A DNA stretch of 64,000 nucleotides from an uncultured Bacteroidota bacterium (lineage in GTDB: Bacteria > Bacteroidota > Bacteroidia > Bacteroidales > UBA12481). A program made the position numbers and the translations under genes. Shown here piece by piece: positions 18,114 to 25,931 of this stretch (positions are counted from its first letter, which is position 1; every line of letters begins with the position of its first letter). The stretch is taken from the NCBI GenBank assembly GCA_903851365.1, contig CAINOB010000001.1, positions 16,245-80,244 on the forward strand, given 5' to 3'. The notes beneath the pieces were generated by a model that searched no databases, was not told the origin of the DNA, and saw only the letters and a program-made list of their open reading frames with translations.

Positions 18114-19430
18114 ATGACCCCGCTCATAGAAGATCTTTTAAAACACCGAAGTACGTTGGCAGTTATCGGCCTGGGATATGTAGGTCTGCCACTGGTACTG
18201 GCATTTGGGAAAAAGATGTCCGTAATAGGTTACGATGTTAACAATGAGCGTGTTGCTACCCTCCGGAAAGGTCTTGATCCATCGGGAGAAAGTGCTCCGG
18301 AAAAATTTAAGGGCATATCTGCTGATTTCACTACCCTGCCCGATGTACTCAAATCAGCCCGGGTTTTCATCATAGCCGTGCCAACACCGGTCGACGATCA
18401 TAATGTTCCTAAGCTCGATGCGCTTCGTTCAGCGACCGAAACTGTTGGGCACGCCCTGAAAAAAGGCGATCTGGTAATCTATGAATCAACGGTTTATCCC
18501 GGATGCACCGAGGAAGAGTGCATCCCCATCCTGGAACAGGCATCGGGATTAAAATATATCAGCGATTTTAAGTGCGGGTTCAGTCCGGAGAGGATCAACC
18601 CGGGCGATCAGGTGCATCAGCTGGAAAATACAGTGAAAGTTACCGCAGGATGCGATGAGGATTCATCACGCACCATCGCTGCATTATATGGTCTGGTGGT
18701 CACGGCTGGCGTTTACCCGGTGTCAACCATCAAAGTGGCTGAAACTGCCAAGATCATCGAAAATACCCAGCGCGATCTGAACATCGCCCTAATGAATGAG
18801 CTGTCTATTATTTGTAACAAGATGGGCGTCAATACATATGAAGCCATCGAAGCTGCAGGCAGCAAATGGAATTTCTTGAAATTCTCGCCTGGATTGGTCG
18901 GTGGACATTGCATCGGGGTCGATCCGTATTACCTAACCTATAAAGCGCAAAAACTGGGCTACCACCCGCATGTGATTCTCGCCGGTCGATACGTCAACGA
19001 CTCGATGGGGTTCTATGTTGCCAAGCAAACTGTTAAGCGAATTCTTGCTAAGGGCCTCGATATCAGGCAATCTAAAATTCTGATTCTCGGATTTACCTTT
19101 AAAGAGGATATCTCGGATATACGCAACACCCGCGTGGCCGACCTGATCCGGGAGTTGCAATCGTACCAGGTTGCCGTCACCGTGGTGGATCCCCATGCCG
19201 ATCCGGCTGAGGTAAAAAAGGAATACAATATTGATATCGATAAATCGTGGGATGCCAAGGCAGCACCACAGCATGAATTCGATGCAGTGATTATCGCGGT
19301 ATCGCACAGGGAATACCTCGGTCTTACAGAAGCCGATTTTCAGAAGTGGCTCAGGCCCAACGGTCTGATCGTGGATGTTAAAGGGATTTACCGGGAAAAG
19401 GTGGGGAATTTAGATTACTTTTCGCTTTAA
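18114..19430 (+). CDS. UDP-N-acetylhexosamine 6-dehydrogenase (WbpA/TviB type)
   Basis: NAD-dependent four-electron oxidation of UDP-GlcNAc or UDP-GalNAc at C6 to the uronate. The Rossmann motif is VIGLGYVGLP, the middle domain contains ESTVYPGCTEEE and GFSPERINPGD, the catalytic Cys266 is in GGHCIGVDPYYL, and the C-terminal domain has LGFTFKEDISDIRNTR. At 438 residues the length is normal for TviB/WbpA enzymes, and the pattern is closer to them than to UDP-glucose dehydrogenases. It feeds the WbpB-like enzyme encoded 1.3 kb upstream. Substrate stereochemistry cannot be decided from sequence. Confidence 0.92.
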   Translation: MTPLIEDLLKHRSTLAVIGLGYVGLPLVLAFGKKMSVIGYDVNNERVATLRKGLDPSGESAPEKFKGISADFTTLPDVLKSARVFIIAVPTPVDDHNVPKLDALRSATETVGHALKKGDLVIYESTVYPGCTEEECIPILEQASGLKYISDFKCGFSPERINPGDQVHQLENTVKVTAGCDEDSSRTIAALYGLVVTAGVYPVSTIKVAETAKIIENTQRDLNIALMNELSIICNKMGVNTYEAIEAAGSKWNFLKFSPGLVGGHCIGVDPYYLTYKAQKLGYHPHVILAGRYVNDSMGFYVAKQTVKRILAKGLDIRQSKILILGFTFKEDISDIRNTRVADLIRELQSYQVAVTVVDPHADPAEVKKEYNIDIDKSWDAKAAPQHEFDAVIIAVSHREYLGLTEADFQKWLRPNGLIVDVKGIYREKVGNLDYFSL

Positions 19431-19459
19431 AACCGGCTTGCGAAAATAATATTTGCAAA

Positions 19460-21220
19460 ATGAATCGATACCTCATCCTGTTGATTTCAATCATGATCGC
19501 TGGCGCGATGCAAGCGCAGGACTTGAGGCATTATGAGTATCTGAGGGAAAGCATGGGAGGTGAGGAGCAGCGGAGCCGAAAGGAGGCAGATACATTAAAT
19601 CATGCATCGGTCCGCGACCTGTATTTTTTTACTCAGTTGCCGCCGACTTCACCGACCTCCATCTCGAAGAATAAATGGGTTAACAAGCTATATGACAAGG
19701 TGTTTCAGGAAAATCTGGTCCTGATTAAGCGACCAGGCTACCTGATCACCGCTGATCCGCTGTTCGATTGCGAGCTCGGCAGCGCAAGCAATAAGCCCAA
19801 CAATACCTGGTTGAACGTTAGAGGGTTTCAGGTTTACGGGAAAATAGACCTGAAGTCGGGAGACGGAAAACAATCGGAACACGTGACGCGTAACACGGAA
19901 GAAATTCCTAGTGGAGGAGCCATTACTCCTCCATTTAGACCCTCGTTCGAGTTTTATTCAAGCTATTATGAGTCACAGATCAGGCCGCCGCGGTTTTTGG
20001 ATTCCCTGGCGAGCGTGTATGGCGGGATACCGGGTCAGGGCTCTGTTTTCGTGAAAAACGGGATTTATGAGCACAGTTATGCAACGGCCTGGGTACGATA
20101 TAATGCCAATAAATATTTTACGTTTGAGGCTGGCACGGGAAAGAATTTTTTCGGAAACGGATACCGGTCGATGCTGCTTTCAGATAATGCCCGCAATGCC
20201 CCCTATTTCCGAATCGATACCAAAATCTGGCGCATTCATTATACCAATCTGTGGTGCGAATATCAGGATAACAATTATTTCGATGGGCCCCTGGGATCCT
20301 ATCAGAAAAAGTACGGAGCCTTCCATTATTTATCCTATTCCGTCACCAAGCGCCTGGAAGTGGCTTTCTTTGAGGGAATTATATGGCAAGGTCGCGATAG
20401 TCTGCATAACCGGGGATTCGAAGTAGCCTACCTGAATCCGGTAATCTTTCTCCGGCCAGTGGAATGGACGCTGGGTTCCCCCGACAATGCTGTGGCCGCT
20501 CTCAACCTCTCCTATCGCTTTTTCGACGACACTTATCTCTACGGCCAATTTCTGGCCGACGACTTTCCCTTGAATCACATCAAAGCCCACGACGGATACT
20601 GGGGCAATAAGTTTGCCGGTCAGATTGGTGCGAAAACGCTTATTAAGATTCGTGACGCGATACACGTGACCCGTGACACGAAACCCCAAGAAACACCTTC
20701 TTCCGGGTCTCACGTTACGAGTTTCGAAACGCCGAATTTTACCCCCAGTGCCCTATATCTGCAAACCGAACTGAATTTTGCCCGTCCGTATACCTATTCG
20801 CACTGGTCGACAAAGGAAAATTACGGACATCTGGGCCAGCCTTTAGCGCATCCCCTGGGAGCCAACTTTGTGGAATGGGTCAATTTTGCCCGTCTCAACT
20901 GGAACCGGGTTACTTTGGAAGGCCGTTACAGCCTGCTGAAATTTGGCGCCAATTATAACGGTCAGAACTGGGGCCAGGATATTTTTCTCTCCTATGACAA
21001 CCACGTGAATGAGCTCGGCAATTATATCGGTCAGGGATTAGCCACCACCGTAACCTACAAAACCATCACCGCCTCCTACCTGCTCAATCCGGCATCCCTG
21101 CTGAATATCTTCCTCTCCTTATCAGATCGTAATCAAGTCTCCGAGGCAGGCACCAACCATAGTTTGTGGTTCACTTTCGGCGTTAGGAACTCGCTGAGAA
21201 ATTTGTACTATGATTATTAG
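19460..21220 (+). CDS. Outer-membrane beta-barrel, RemB/Wzi-like, with two repeat insertions
   Basis: A 586-residue protein with a cleavable signal (MNRYLILLISIMIAGAMQAQ). Alternating aromatic strands such as FFGNGYRSMLLSDNA, PYFRIDTKIW and EVAYLNPVIFLRP are typical of Bacteroidetes RemB-like and Wzi-like barrels, linked to gliding and capsule attachment. It starts 29 bp after the WbpA-like gene, so it is probably co-transcribed. Two stretches (residues about 138-158 and 396-424) are encoded by family B repeats, rich in HVTRDT-like peptide, and lie between predicted strands as loops. RemB and Wzi annotations overlap in this family, so the exact role is left open. Confidence 0.78.
   Translation: MNRYLILLISIMIAGAMQAQDLRHYEYLRESMGGEEQRSRKEADTLNHASVRDLYFFTQLPPTSPTSISKNKWVNKLYDKVFQENLVLIKRPGYLITADPLFDCELGSASNKPNNTWLNVRGFQVYGKIDLKSGDGKQSEHVTRNTEEIPSGGAITPPFRPSFEFYSSYYESQIRPPRFLDSLASVYGGIPGQGSVFVKNGIYEHSYATAWVRYNANKYFTFEAGTGKNFFGNGYRSMLLSDNARNAPYFRIDTKIWRIHYTNLWCEYQDNNYFDGPLGSYQKKYGAFHYLSYSVTKRLEVAFFEGIIWQGRDSLHNRGFEVAYLNPVIFLRPVEWTLGSPDNAVAALNLSYRFFDDTYLYGQFLADDFPLNHIKAHDGYWGNKFAGQIGAKTLIKIRDAIHVTRDTKPQETPSSGSHVTSFETPNFTPSALYLQTELNFARPYTYSHWSTKENYGHLGQPLAHPLGANFVEWVNFARLNWNRVTLEGRYSLLKFGANYNGQNWGQDIFLSYDNHVNELGNYIGQGLATTVTYKTITASYLLNPASLLNIFLSLSDRNQVSEAGTNHSLWFTFGVRNSLRNLYYDY
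19880..19902. repeat. Family B repeat in the RemB/Wzi-like gene (first)
   Basis: ACGTGACGCGTAACACGGAA: short heptamer-type run encoding HVTRNTEE in frame. Confidence 0.65.
20650..20732. repeat. Family B dyad in the RemB/Wzi-like gene (second)
   Basis: Left arm TTCGTGACGCG...CCGTGACACGAAA and right arm TCTCACGTTACGAGTTTCGAAA form an imperfect inverted repeat. In frame it encodes RDAIHVTRDTKPQ... and HVTSFET. Confidence 0.7.
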
Positions 21221-21240
21221 AACGCACACCTGATGAATGC

Positions 21241-21290
21241 CGCGGTACGGGACGGGGTCCCGACTTTCGTCGGGATGACAAGGCTTCGAG
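21241..21290 (+). repeat. Family A element A5, left of the GIY-YIG gene
   Basis: GGGACGGGGTCCCGAC, loop TTTC, GTCGGGATGACA, then GGCTTCGAGG. Forward orientation; paired with the reverse copy A6 on the other side of the GIY-YIG gene. Confidence 0.88.
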
Positions 21291-21315
21291 GGACGAACAA
21301 TGTTTGGTTAAGAAG

Positions 21316-21606
21316 TCAGAGGGATGAAGTCAGGTCTCGCCTATCAGGGTTGGCTTTATCAATTAAGCAATCTTTCCAAGCACGTCTCCATTCTTTCAGT
21401 TGTTTTTCTCTTGAAATAGCCTTATCGCAGTATTGAAAAAATTCATAATAAACCAATTTGGTTAAGTTATATCTGGAACAATAGCCAGGATTCAATTTTT
21501 CGCGATGTTCAATTACCCTTCGCTTAAGATTATTTGTAATGCCAATATACAAGACCCGGTTATTTTCTGTGGCCATTATGTAAACATAAAACTGATAGAT
21601 TTTCAT
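21316..21606 (-). CDS. GIY-YIG nuclease domain protein (UPF0213/YhbQ-like, stand-alone)
   Basis: A 96-residue single-domain GIY-YIG protein. It has FYVYIMATENNRVLYIGIT (the YVYI and YIG strands), the Arg-helix NNLKRRVIEHREK, a LVYYEFF strand and the C-terminal EKQLKEWRRAWK helix with conserved Glu. The start is an ATG and the domain is complete. Stand-alone members are common in Bacteroidetes and mostly uncharacterised; their domain cuts or nicks DNA. It is bracketed by inverted copies of the family A hairpin (A5 and A6), giving a unit of about 520 bp. That arrangement suggests, but does not prove, a link between the nuclease and the spread of the element. Confidence 0.88.
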   Translation of the reverse strand: MKIYQFYVYIMATENNRVLYIGITNNLKRRVIEHREKLNPGYCSRYNLTKLVYYEFFQYCDKAISREKQLKEWRRAWKDCLIDKANPDRRDLTSSL

Positions 21607-21710
21607 TTATTCCTTTTTCAAGCATAGATGCATAAATGCACCCTAAAAGGAATTTTTCACTATTTTTTTTTGAAGCAGATGCTGTGCACCGCAATACTTC
21701 GTCACAATCA

Positions 21711-21759
21711 AAGCCTTGTTATCCCGACGAAAGTCGGGACCCCGTCCCTGACCACGAAA
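21711..21759 (-). repeat. Family A element A6, right of the GIY-YIG gene
   Basis: Reverse-oriented copy: TTATCCCGAC, loop GAAA, GTCGGGACCCCGTCCC and ACCACGAAA. With A5 it forms inverted ends around the nuclease gene. The remaining sequence 21607-21710 shows no gene. Confidence 0.88.
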
Positions 21760-21774
21760 GTAAAACAGAGCAAT

Positions 21775-24159
21775 TTACTCCGTCCTCCGCGCCAGCTCCG
21801 AAGCCTCTATTAAAAACTCGTCAACCGTGAGCTCCTTGTAAAAGATCAACCCATGCGTTGCCCGAACCAGCGGACTCTGGTTCTCGTAGAAATAATCCTT
21901 GCCAAGCAACAGCTGGATCTCCTTTAGCTGGTCCACCCAAACTTTCTGGGCCAGATCGCAGAATGGCCCGTCAAACTCCGGACTTGGAAACGAAGCATCC
22001 ACCTGGCTCAGATAACATTGCCTGAAACTATTTTTGAGGACTGCCAGACTGTTCAGCGATACCGGCAGGTAAACATTTGCCTCCGCCGGATGATACCGGT
22101 ACCACACATTCCGATAGCCGATAATCCTCATGCCTTCCGTCTCTCGATCTTCTGTCTCTCGTCTCTCTTCGTCTCTCAGTCTTTTTAAAGCGGCCGCCGT
22201 CGCCTGTAACACCTTGTAATGTGTATCCGGACCGCTCCCCTCGGGATCCATGGTCACACTGATGATATCCGGCTTAATCGACTTCAGCAGATCGAGAATA
22301 GGCTTAACATCGCGCTCCTCCTCCGGTTGTTCCGTGAAGATATCGCCCTTGTAAAATCCAAGCCTCAGATGATGAACATCCTTTACCTGGATGCCCGAAT
22401 GTGCCCATACCAGCTCCTCCTCAAATTCACGGATCATCCCCTTGAGCTGCTGTATTTCAGGCGGATTTTTCTCCCCGTCGTAACTGTGATGCATCAGTTT
22501 TATCACATCACCAATTGTTTTTTTAAGCTGATCAATATCTGATAATTGCCAGATCTTCACCATACAACGAACGATGCGGTGACTGAGTCCGCGGTATTTT
22601 CCCAATTCATCTCGTGCCGCCACTTTATTCAGATAATGACTCACATCCTTGTCCCATTTAAACAGATATCCGCTGGTAAAAAAGTTGGGATAGCTGAGCA
22701 TCTGCACCTCGCCCTTTTCAATCAGCTTCAATGTAAACTCCAAACGATCAATCAGATATCGATTGCTTAAGGCAGTAAATCCTGATGTGGCAACGGCAAA
22801 ATGCACGCTGTTTCCGGCCGAACGCAGCTGCCTGTTCACCAATGGCATCAGGCCCAGCATAATATCATCGTGATGCGGACCGGTGTGGAGGATGACTTTA
22901 TTCTCATGACGTTGCAAGCCGCGGGCCAGACGGAGCTTGGCTTCTTCGATCACGGAAGGGATTCGAAGGAGAAGATCGGACTCAGAAGGTACCCACCCCC
23001 CGGCCCCCTCCCTTAAAAAGGGATGGGGAGTCTGCACTGAATTTTCCTCGGTGCCTCTTGCCCTTCCTTGTTTCAGGGAGGGGTTGGGGTGGGTACTTCC
23101 CAGGATTTTGTGCGCATAGATATTGTTCTCCTCGCAGTACTTCAGCACCGTCCGCATACTCTTCCCGATCGTCCACTCTCCCGAATTAAAGTATCGTTCC
23201 TGCACATCCCTCAGCTGGCTGGCTGCACCTGCCGTAAGGTAGAATCGTGCATTGGGCAGTTTCTGCAGCACCGAACCCGGATATTGTACCGATGGTTCGT
23301 GTTCGATAGCCGCTTTGACAATCGGGGCCTTGGTTTCACCGGCAGCAAAAATGATCGCAACTGCATCGGGATTCATGGTGATAGTTCCCAAACCGATAGT
23401 AATCACGTGCCGTTTCCCGGATACTTCGATACCACCCAGATCGCCTGCTGCGGCCGCCTGAGTAGAATAATTAGTCGGGCTCAGACGGGTGGTTGAATGA
23501 TGATCGCTCCCCTTGATATTAAATGCGATATGCCCATCGGGACCGATCCCGCCCAGAAAAAATCCGATGCCGCCCAGATCGCGGATCTGCTGCTCCCGGT
23601 CCATGCACCACGAGTCGATCATGAATATTGCCTTTTGCTGCATCTCTTCTAGATGGCTGGCCGGCTCACGATGTCTCAGCGTGAGGTCGATAGTGAGGTC
23701 GGGAAAAATTTGAGAGTAGTGGCAAGGTACCTCCCCATTTATAAAGGGGGGGTTGGGGGAGGTCAATGGAATCTCATCTGAGTTGATCAGCAAAGCCTTA
23801 TCCAGATCTAGTACTAACTCTTTGATATAGTATTCTTTAACATAATGACAAAAGCTGTTATGCTGATTGGGATTGATCGGATAGAAATCATCCATCTGCA
23901 CAAAGGTGAGGCCATGGAGCGAGGGTGCTCCCTTTTCCTGTAGCAGTTTTTTTGTCCAGCTGATAAAGTGCTCGGGCGTTTTGCCTGTTGGTAAAGAGAT
24001 CACGCCATTCGGGTTTTCACTTACCCACTCCAGGAATCGCCGCGCAGTGAGCAGTCCTAGCTCGGGGAAATTGTCGACGACGATGTAGGGGATACGGCCG
24101 GTTTGGTTAAGATACCCTGAGCGAGCCAGGTATTCGGATTCAACTTTTGAGCTTTTCAT
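21775..24159 (-). CDS. Glucosamine-6-phosphate deaminase-like / PIG-L deacetylase fusion with repeat insertions
   Basis: Two-domain protein of 794 residues. The N-terminal part (about 1-340) is NagB-like, with VQMDDFYPI near 87-95 and GGIGPDGHIAFN near 203-214. From about 423 it is a PIG-L-type, Zn-dependent N-acetyl hydrolase with GPHHDD (427-432). Bacteroidetes carry a NagB/PIG-L fusion of about 640-660 residues, so the order is normal. Roughly 130 extra residues match repeat insertions: about 130-149 and 354-393 (family F palindromes) and 662-677 (family C, RDEERRETEDRETEG). All are in frame. An amino-sugar catabolic or recycling role is inferred. Whether the NagB half deaminates GlcN6P is not settled by sequence. 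Confidence 0.88.
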   Translation of the reverse strand: MKSSKVESEYLARSGYLNQTGRIPYIVVDNFPELGLLTARRFLEWVSENPNGVISLPTGKTPEHFISWTKKLLQEKGAPSLHGLTFVQMDDFYPINPNQHNSFCHYVKEYYIKELVLDLDKALLINSDEIPLTSPNPPFINGEVPCHYSQIFPDLTIDLTLRHREPASHLEEMQQKAIFMIDSWCMDREQQIRDLGGIGFFLGGIGPDGHIAFNIKGSDHHSTTRLSPTNYSTQAAAAGDLGGIEVSGKRHVITIGLGTITMNPDAVAIIFAAGETKAPIVKAAIEHEPSVQYPGSVLQKLPNARFYLTAGAASQLRDVQERYFNSGEWTIGKSMRTVLKYCEENNIYAHKILGSTHPNPSLKQGRARGTEENSVQTPHPFLREGAGGWVPSESDLLLRIPSVIEEAKLRLARGLQRHENKVILHTGPHHDDIMLGLMPLVNRQLRSAGNSVHFAVATSGFTALSNRYLIDRLEFTLKLIEKGEVQMLSYPNFFTSGYLFKWDKDVSHYLNKVAARDELGKYRGLSHRIVRCMVKIWQLSDIDQLKKTIGDVIKLMHHSYDGEKNPPEIQQLKGMIREFEEELVWAHSGIQVKDVHHLRLGFYKGDIFTEQPEEERDVKPILDLLKSIKPDIISVTMDPEGSGPDTHYKVLQATAAALKRLRDEERRETEDRETEGMRIIGYRNVWYRYHPAEANVYLPVSLNSLAVLKNSFRQCYLSQVDASFPSPEFDGPFCDLAQKVWVDQLKEIQLLLGKDYFYENQSPLVRATHGLIFYKELTVDEFLIEASELARRTE
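22137..22182. repeat. Heptamer-like array (family C) inside the NagB/PIG-L gene
   Basis: Degenerate GTCTCTC/ATCTTCT/GTCTCTC units. It encodes the highly charged peptide RDEERRETEDRETEG in frame. Confidence 0.7.
22990..23098. repeat. Pair of family F palindromes inside the NagB/PIG-L gene
   Basis: Left unit: GTACCCACCCC...CCCTCCCTT/AAGGGATGGGG. Right unit: CAGGGAGGGGTTGGGGTGGGTAC. The two ends are reverse complements, giving a composite inverted structure flanked by GGTACC-like words. It falls in the linker between the two enzyme domains. Confidence 0.75.
23724..23766. repeat. Family F palindrome in the NagB domain
   Basis: GGTACCTCCCCATTTATAAA, then GGGGGGGTTGGGGGAGGTC. In frame it encodes LTSPNPPFINGEVPC. 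Confidence 0.72.
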
Positions 24160-24171
24160 GGCTTTTCTTTT

Positions 24172-24210
24172 TTCGTGACACGTAACGCGTGACGCGTGAC
24201 AAGTGACGCT
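24172..24210. repeat. Family B heptamer array
   Basis: GTGACAC/GTAACGC/GTGACGC/GTGACAA units in the gap between the AbiEii-like gene and the NagB/PIG-L gene. Confidence 0.75.
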
Positions 24211-25075
24211 ATACGTACTTTATTCGTTTGGCAGCTTCGCGGAACAGATCTGGTGACCAGCTATCGAGGCTTCGGAAATCATAGACAAACGGCCGGACCT
24301 CATCGCGTGCCGAATTAATATCAATCCCCTCAATTTTCGAAATCAGCATATCATTTAGTACTTCTTTCGTAAGATGATCGGGAGTATCGTAATTACCGGA
24401 TTGCCTCATCCGTTGCTCAAGATGCGACAAATTCAACTCGGGGTGAAAGGAAGAGTACCAGATAAAATCATACCAGTCGCGCCCCTTGATCCGGCTTTTC
24501 CAGTTCCGGAACAGCATGGCATGCATCTTTCCGGCAAAAAGATCAGGTAAGGTGTATGTCCGGACCGGAAACTGCAGCGGGTTGAAAATATATTTCATCT
24601 CCGTATCAAATCCCGATGGCGGATCTGTATCAACCTCAATCTTGATTTTCAACGTTTTCTGACGGTCGATACCTGCCAACAAATCAACAGGCGTTTCAAT
24701 AACCAGCAATTGCTGATAGGGATTGGTTTTTAAAAATGCCGATTTAACTTGCGAATCTTTCGATTTTTCTCTGGCCTGAAAGCTCACCTGAAATCCGAAT
24801 GCCTCCAACTCTTTTTGCAGATATTCTCCGAAATAAAGAAAATTAAAATCTTTTGAGGGTGCCAATAAGGAAAAATCCATATCCTCCGAAAACCTGCCTA
24901 ACCCATGCAACAGCCTTAAAGAGGTATCACCGTAAAAGGCAGCCTTTTCAAAAAACTTCGCACGCCACAAACCCAGCAAGGCAAGATTCTGCATGGCCTC
25001 CCTCAAAACAGAAACCATCCCCTCCCCTGATTTTGGCAGCGGATCAGGCAACAAGGTCCTTAATAGCGTATTCAT
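24209..25075 (-). CDS. AbiEii-type nucleotidyltransferase toxin
   Basis: DUF1814/AbiEii-family toxin of 288 residues. Motif I is GDTSLRLLHGLGRFSEDMDF, with the usual GG as GD. Motif II is in KIKIEVD, motif III is LFAGKMHAMLFR, and motif IV is GRDWYDF. By family knowledge these are NTP transferases acting in type IV toxin-antitoxin and abortive-infection systems. It overlaps the AbiEi-like gene by 4 bp (ATGA), the standard antitoxin-first order. The N-terminus carries LPDPLPKSGEG, which looks like a repeat-encoded peptide rather than family sequence. The GG to GD change may weaken activity. Confidence 0.88.
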   Translation of the reverse strand: MNTLLRTLLPDPLPKSGEGMVSVLREAMQNLALLGLWRAKFFEKAAFYGDTSLRLLHGLGRFSEDMDFSLLAPSKDFNFLYFGEYLQKELEAFGFQVSFQAREKSKDSQVKSAFLKTNPYQQLLVIETPVDLLAGIDRQKTLKIKIEVDTDPPSGFDTEMKYIFNPLQFPVRTYTLPDLFAGKMHAMLFRNWKSRIKGRDWYDFIWYSSFHPELNLSHLEQRMRQSGNYDTPDHLTKEVLNDMLISKIEGIDINSARDEVRPFVYDFRSLDSWSPDLFREAAKRIKYV

Positions 25076-25722
25076 ATCAGGTTATAAAAGGATTTTAGAA
25101 ACTCTACCAGCCAGGAAATTTTCCGGGCGGCATAATTTTTCTCGAGGTCGACGAGATCCGCCTTCTTGCATAGATCACCAAGTAACTTTTCATCGATACG
25201 TAAATCTTCAAAAATATAGTCAGGATAAGCCCCCCTGGAAGTGGGATTGAATCGTTTATCGGTCCAGACTTTATCAGCCAGCGCCTTAACCGGTTCACAC
25301 ATAATCCAGTTCCCCGCGGGCCTTTTAACAATAGTCGCCCCATAAGCCATTCTGATGGGTGAAACCTGATGATAGCTGTACCTTCCAACCGGCGTATCAA
25401 ACCTCCTCGATCGACCGGTTGAAATGGAGGTAATCTCGTATACCCTTTCAGGAATAAGCCCATACCATGAAAGAGCAAAATCCAGACTGATCAGCGAAGG
25501 GCCATAAATCAGGTTAGCCAGCATTTCTGTCGGAATAGGGCTGCGCCGATAAGCATCTCCAAAAATATATAACCCTTTACGAATCCTGATTATTCTTCCC
25601 TCTTGCATTAGCGATGTGAGCAGATCACGGGGTTTCCGATAATCTGTCAGCGCCAACATCAGTTGAGTGTAATCGAATACTTCCTGATCAATAACGTTTC
25701 GGACATGTTCAATCGAATTCAT
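25072..25722 (-). CDS. AbiEi-type antitoxin
   Basis: A 216-residue protein with an N-terminal winged helix-turn-helix (about residues 1-50, LTSLMQEGRIIRIRKGLYIF) and a C-terminal domain (ALSWYGLIPERVYEITSIST...PVKALADKVW) typical of AbiEi antitoxins. The family represses its own operon by binding inverted repeats upstream and neutralises AbiEii. Here a 6-9-6 inverted repeat lies 12 bp upstream of the start, just past a good -7 box, consistent with autorepression. Confidence 0.87.
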   Translation of the reverse strand: MNSIEHVRNVIDQEVFDYTQLMLALTDYRKPRDLLTSLMQEGRIIRIRKGLYIFGDAYRRSPIPTEMLANLIYGPSLISLDFALSWYGLIPERVYEITSISTGRSRRFDTPVGRYSYHQVSPIRMAYGATIVKRPAGNWIMCEPVKALADKVWTDKRFNPTSRGAYPDYIFEDLRIDEKLLGDLCKKADLVDLEKNYAARKISWLVEFLKSFYNLI

Positions 25723-25734
25723 TTTTTACATGTT

Positions 25735-25755
25735 ATGTCCGGAAATAATGGACAT
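25735..25755. promoter_or_regulatory. Putative AbiEi operator (inverted repeat)
   Basis: ATGTCC, nine bases, GGACAT: perfect 6-bp arms directly downstream of the -7 box and covering the expected transcription start of the abiE-like operon. Half-site-like GGACAT recurs at about 25700 inside the start of the gene. Confidence 0.55.
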
Positions 25756-25761
25756 TGAATG

Positions 25762-25793
25762 CAAAAATAAAGAAAAATTATGACAAGAAACAA
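25762..25793 (-). promoter_or_regulatory. Bacteroidetes-type promoter of the abiE-like operon
   Basis: On the minus strand, TTG (25791-25793), 21 nt, TATTTTTG (25762-25769), which fits TTG-N19-21-TAnnTTTG. The -33 box touches the left end of family A element A7. Confidence 0.55.
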
Positions 25794-25794
25794 A

Positions 25795-25925
25795 TTTCGT
25801 GGTATGCGACGGGGTCCCGACTTTCGTCGGGATGACACTTCTATCGATGGTTCTTTCGTTTTTCGATCTTTCTTTTGTAAATCGATCTTCGTCTTCTGTC
25901 TTCTGTCTATTGTCTTTCTTTCGTT
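25795..25925. repeat. Family A element A7 followed by a family C heptamer array
   Basis: 25795-25848 is a complete A element (TTTCGTGGTATGCGACGGGG ... GTCGGGATGACA ... TCGATGG). 25866-25925 is a degenerate array including GTCTTCT, GTCTTCT, GTCTATT, GTCTTTC. It fills the gap up to the next gene. Confidence 0.8.
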
Positions 25926-25931
25926 CTCGGT

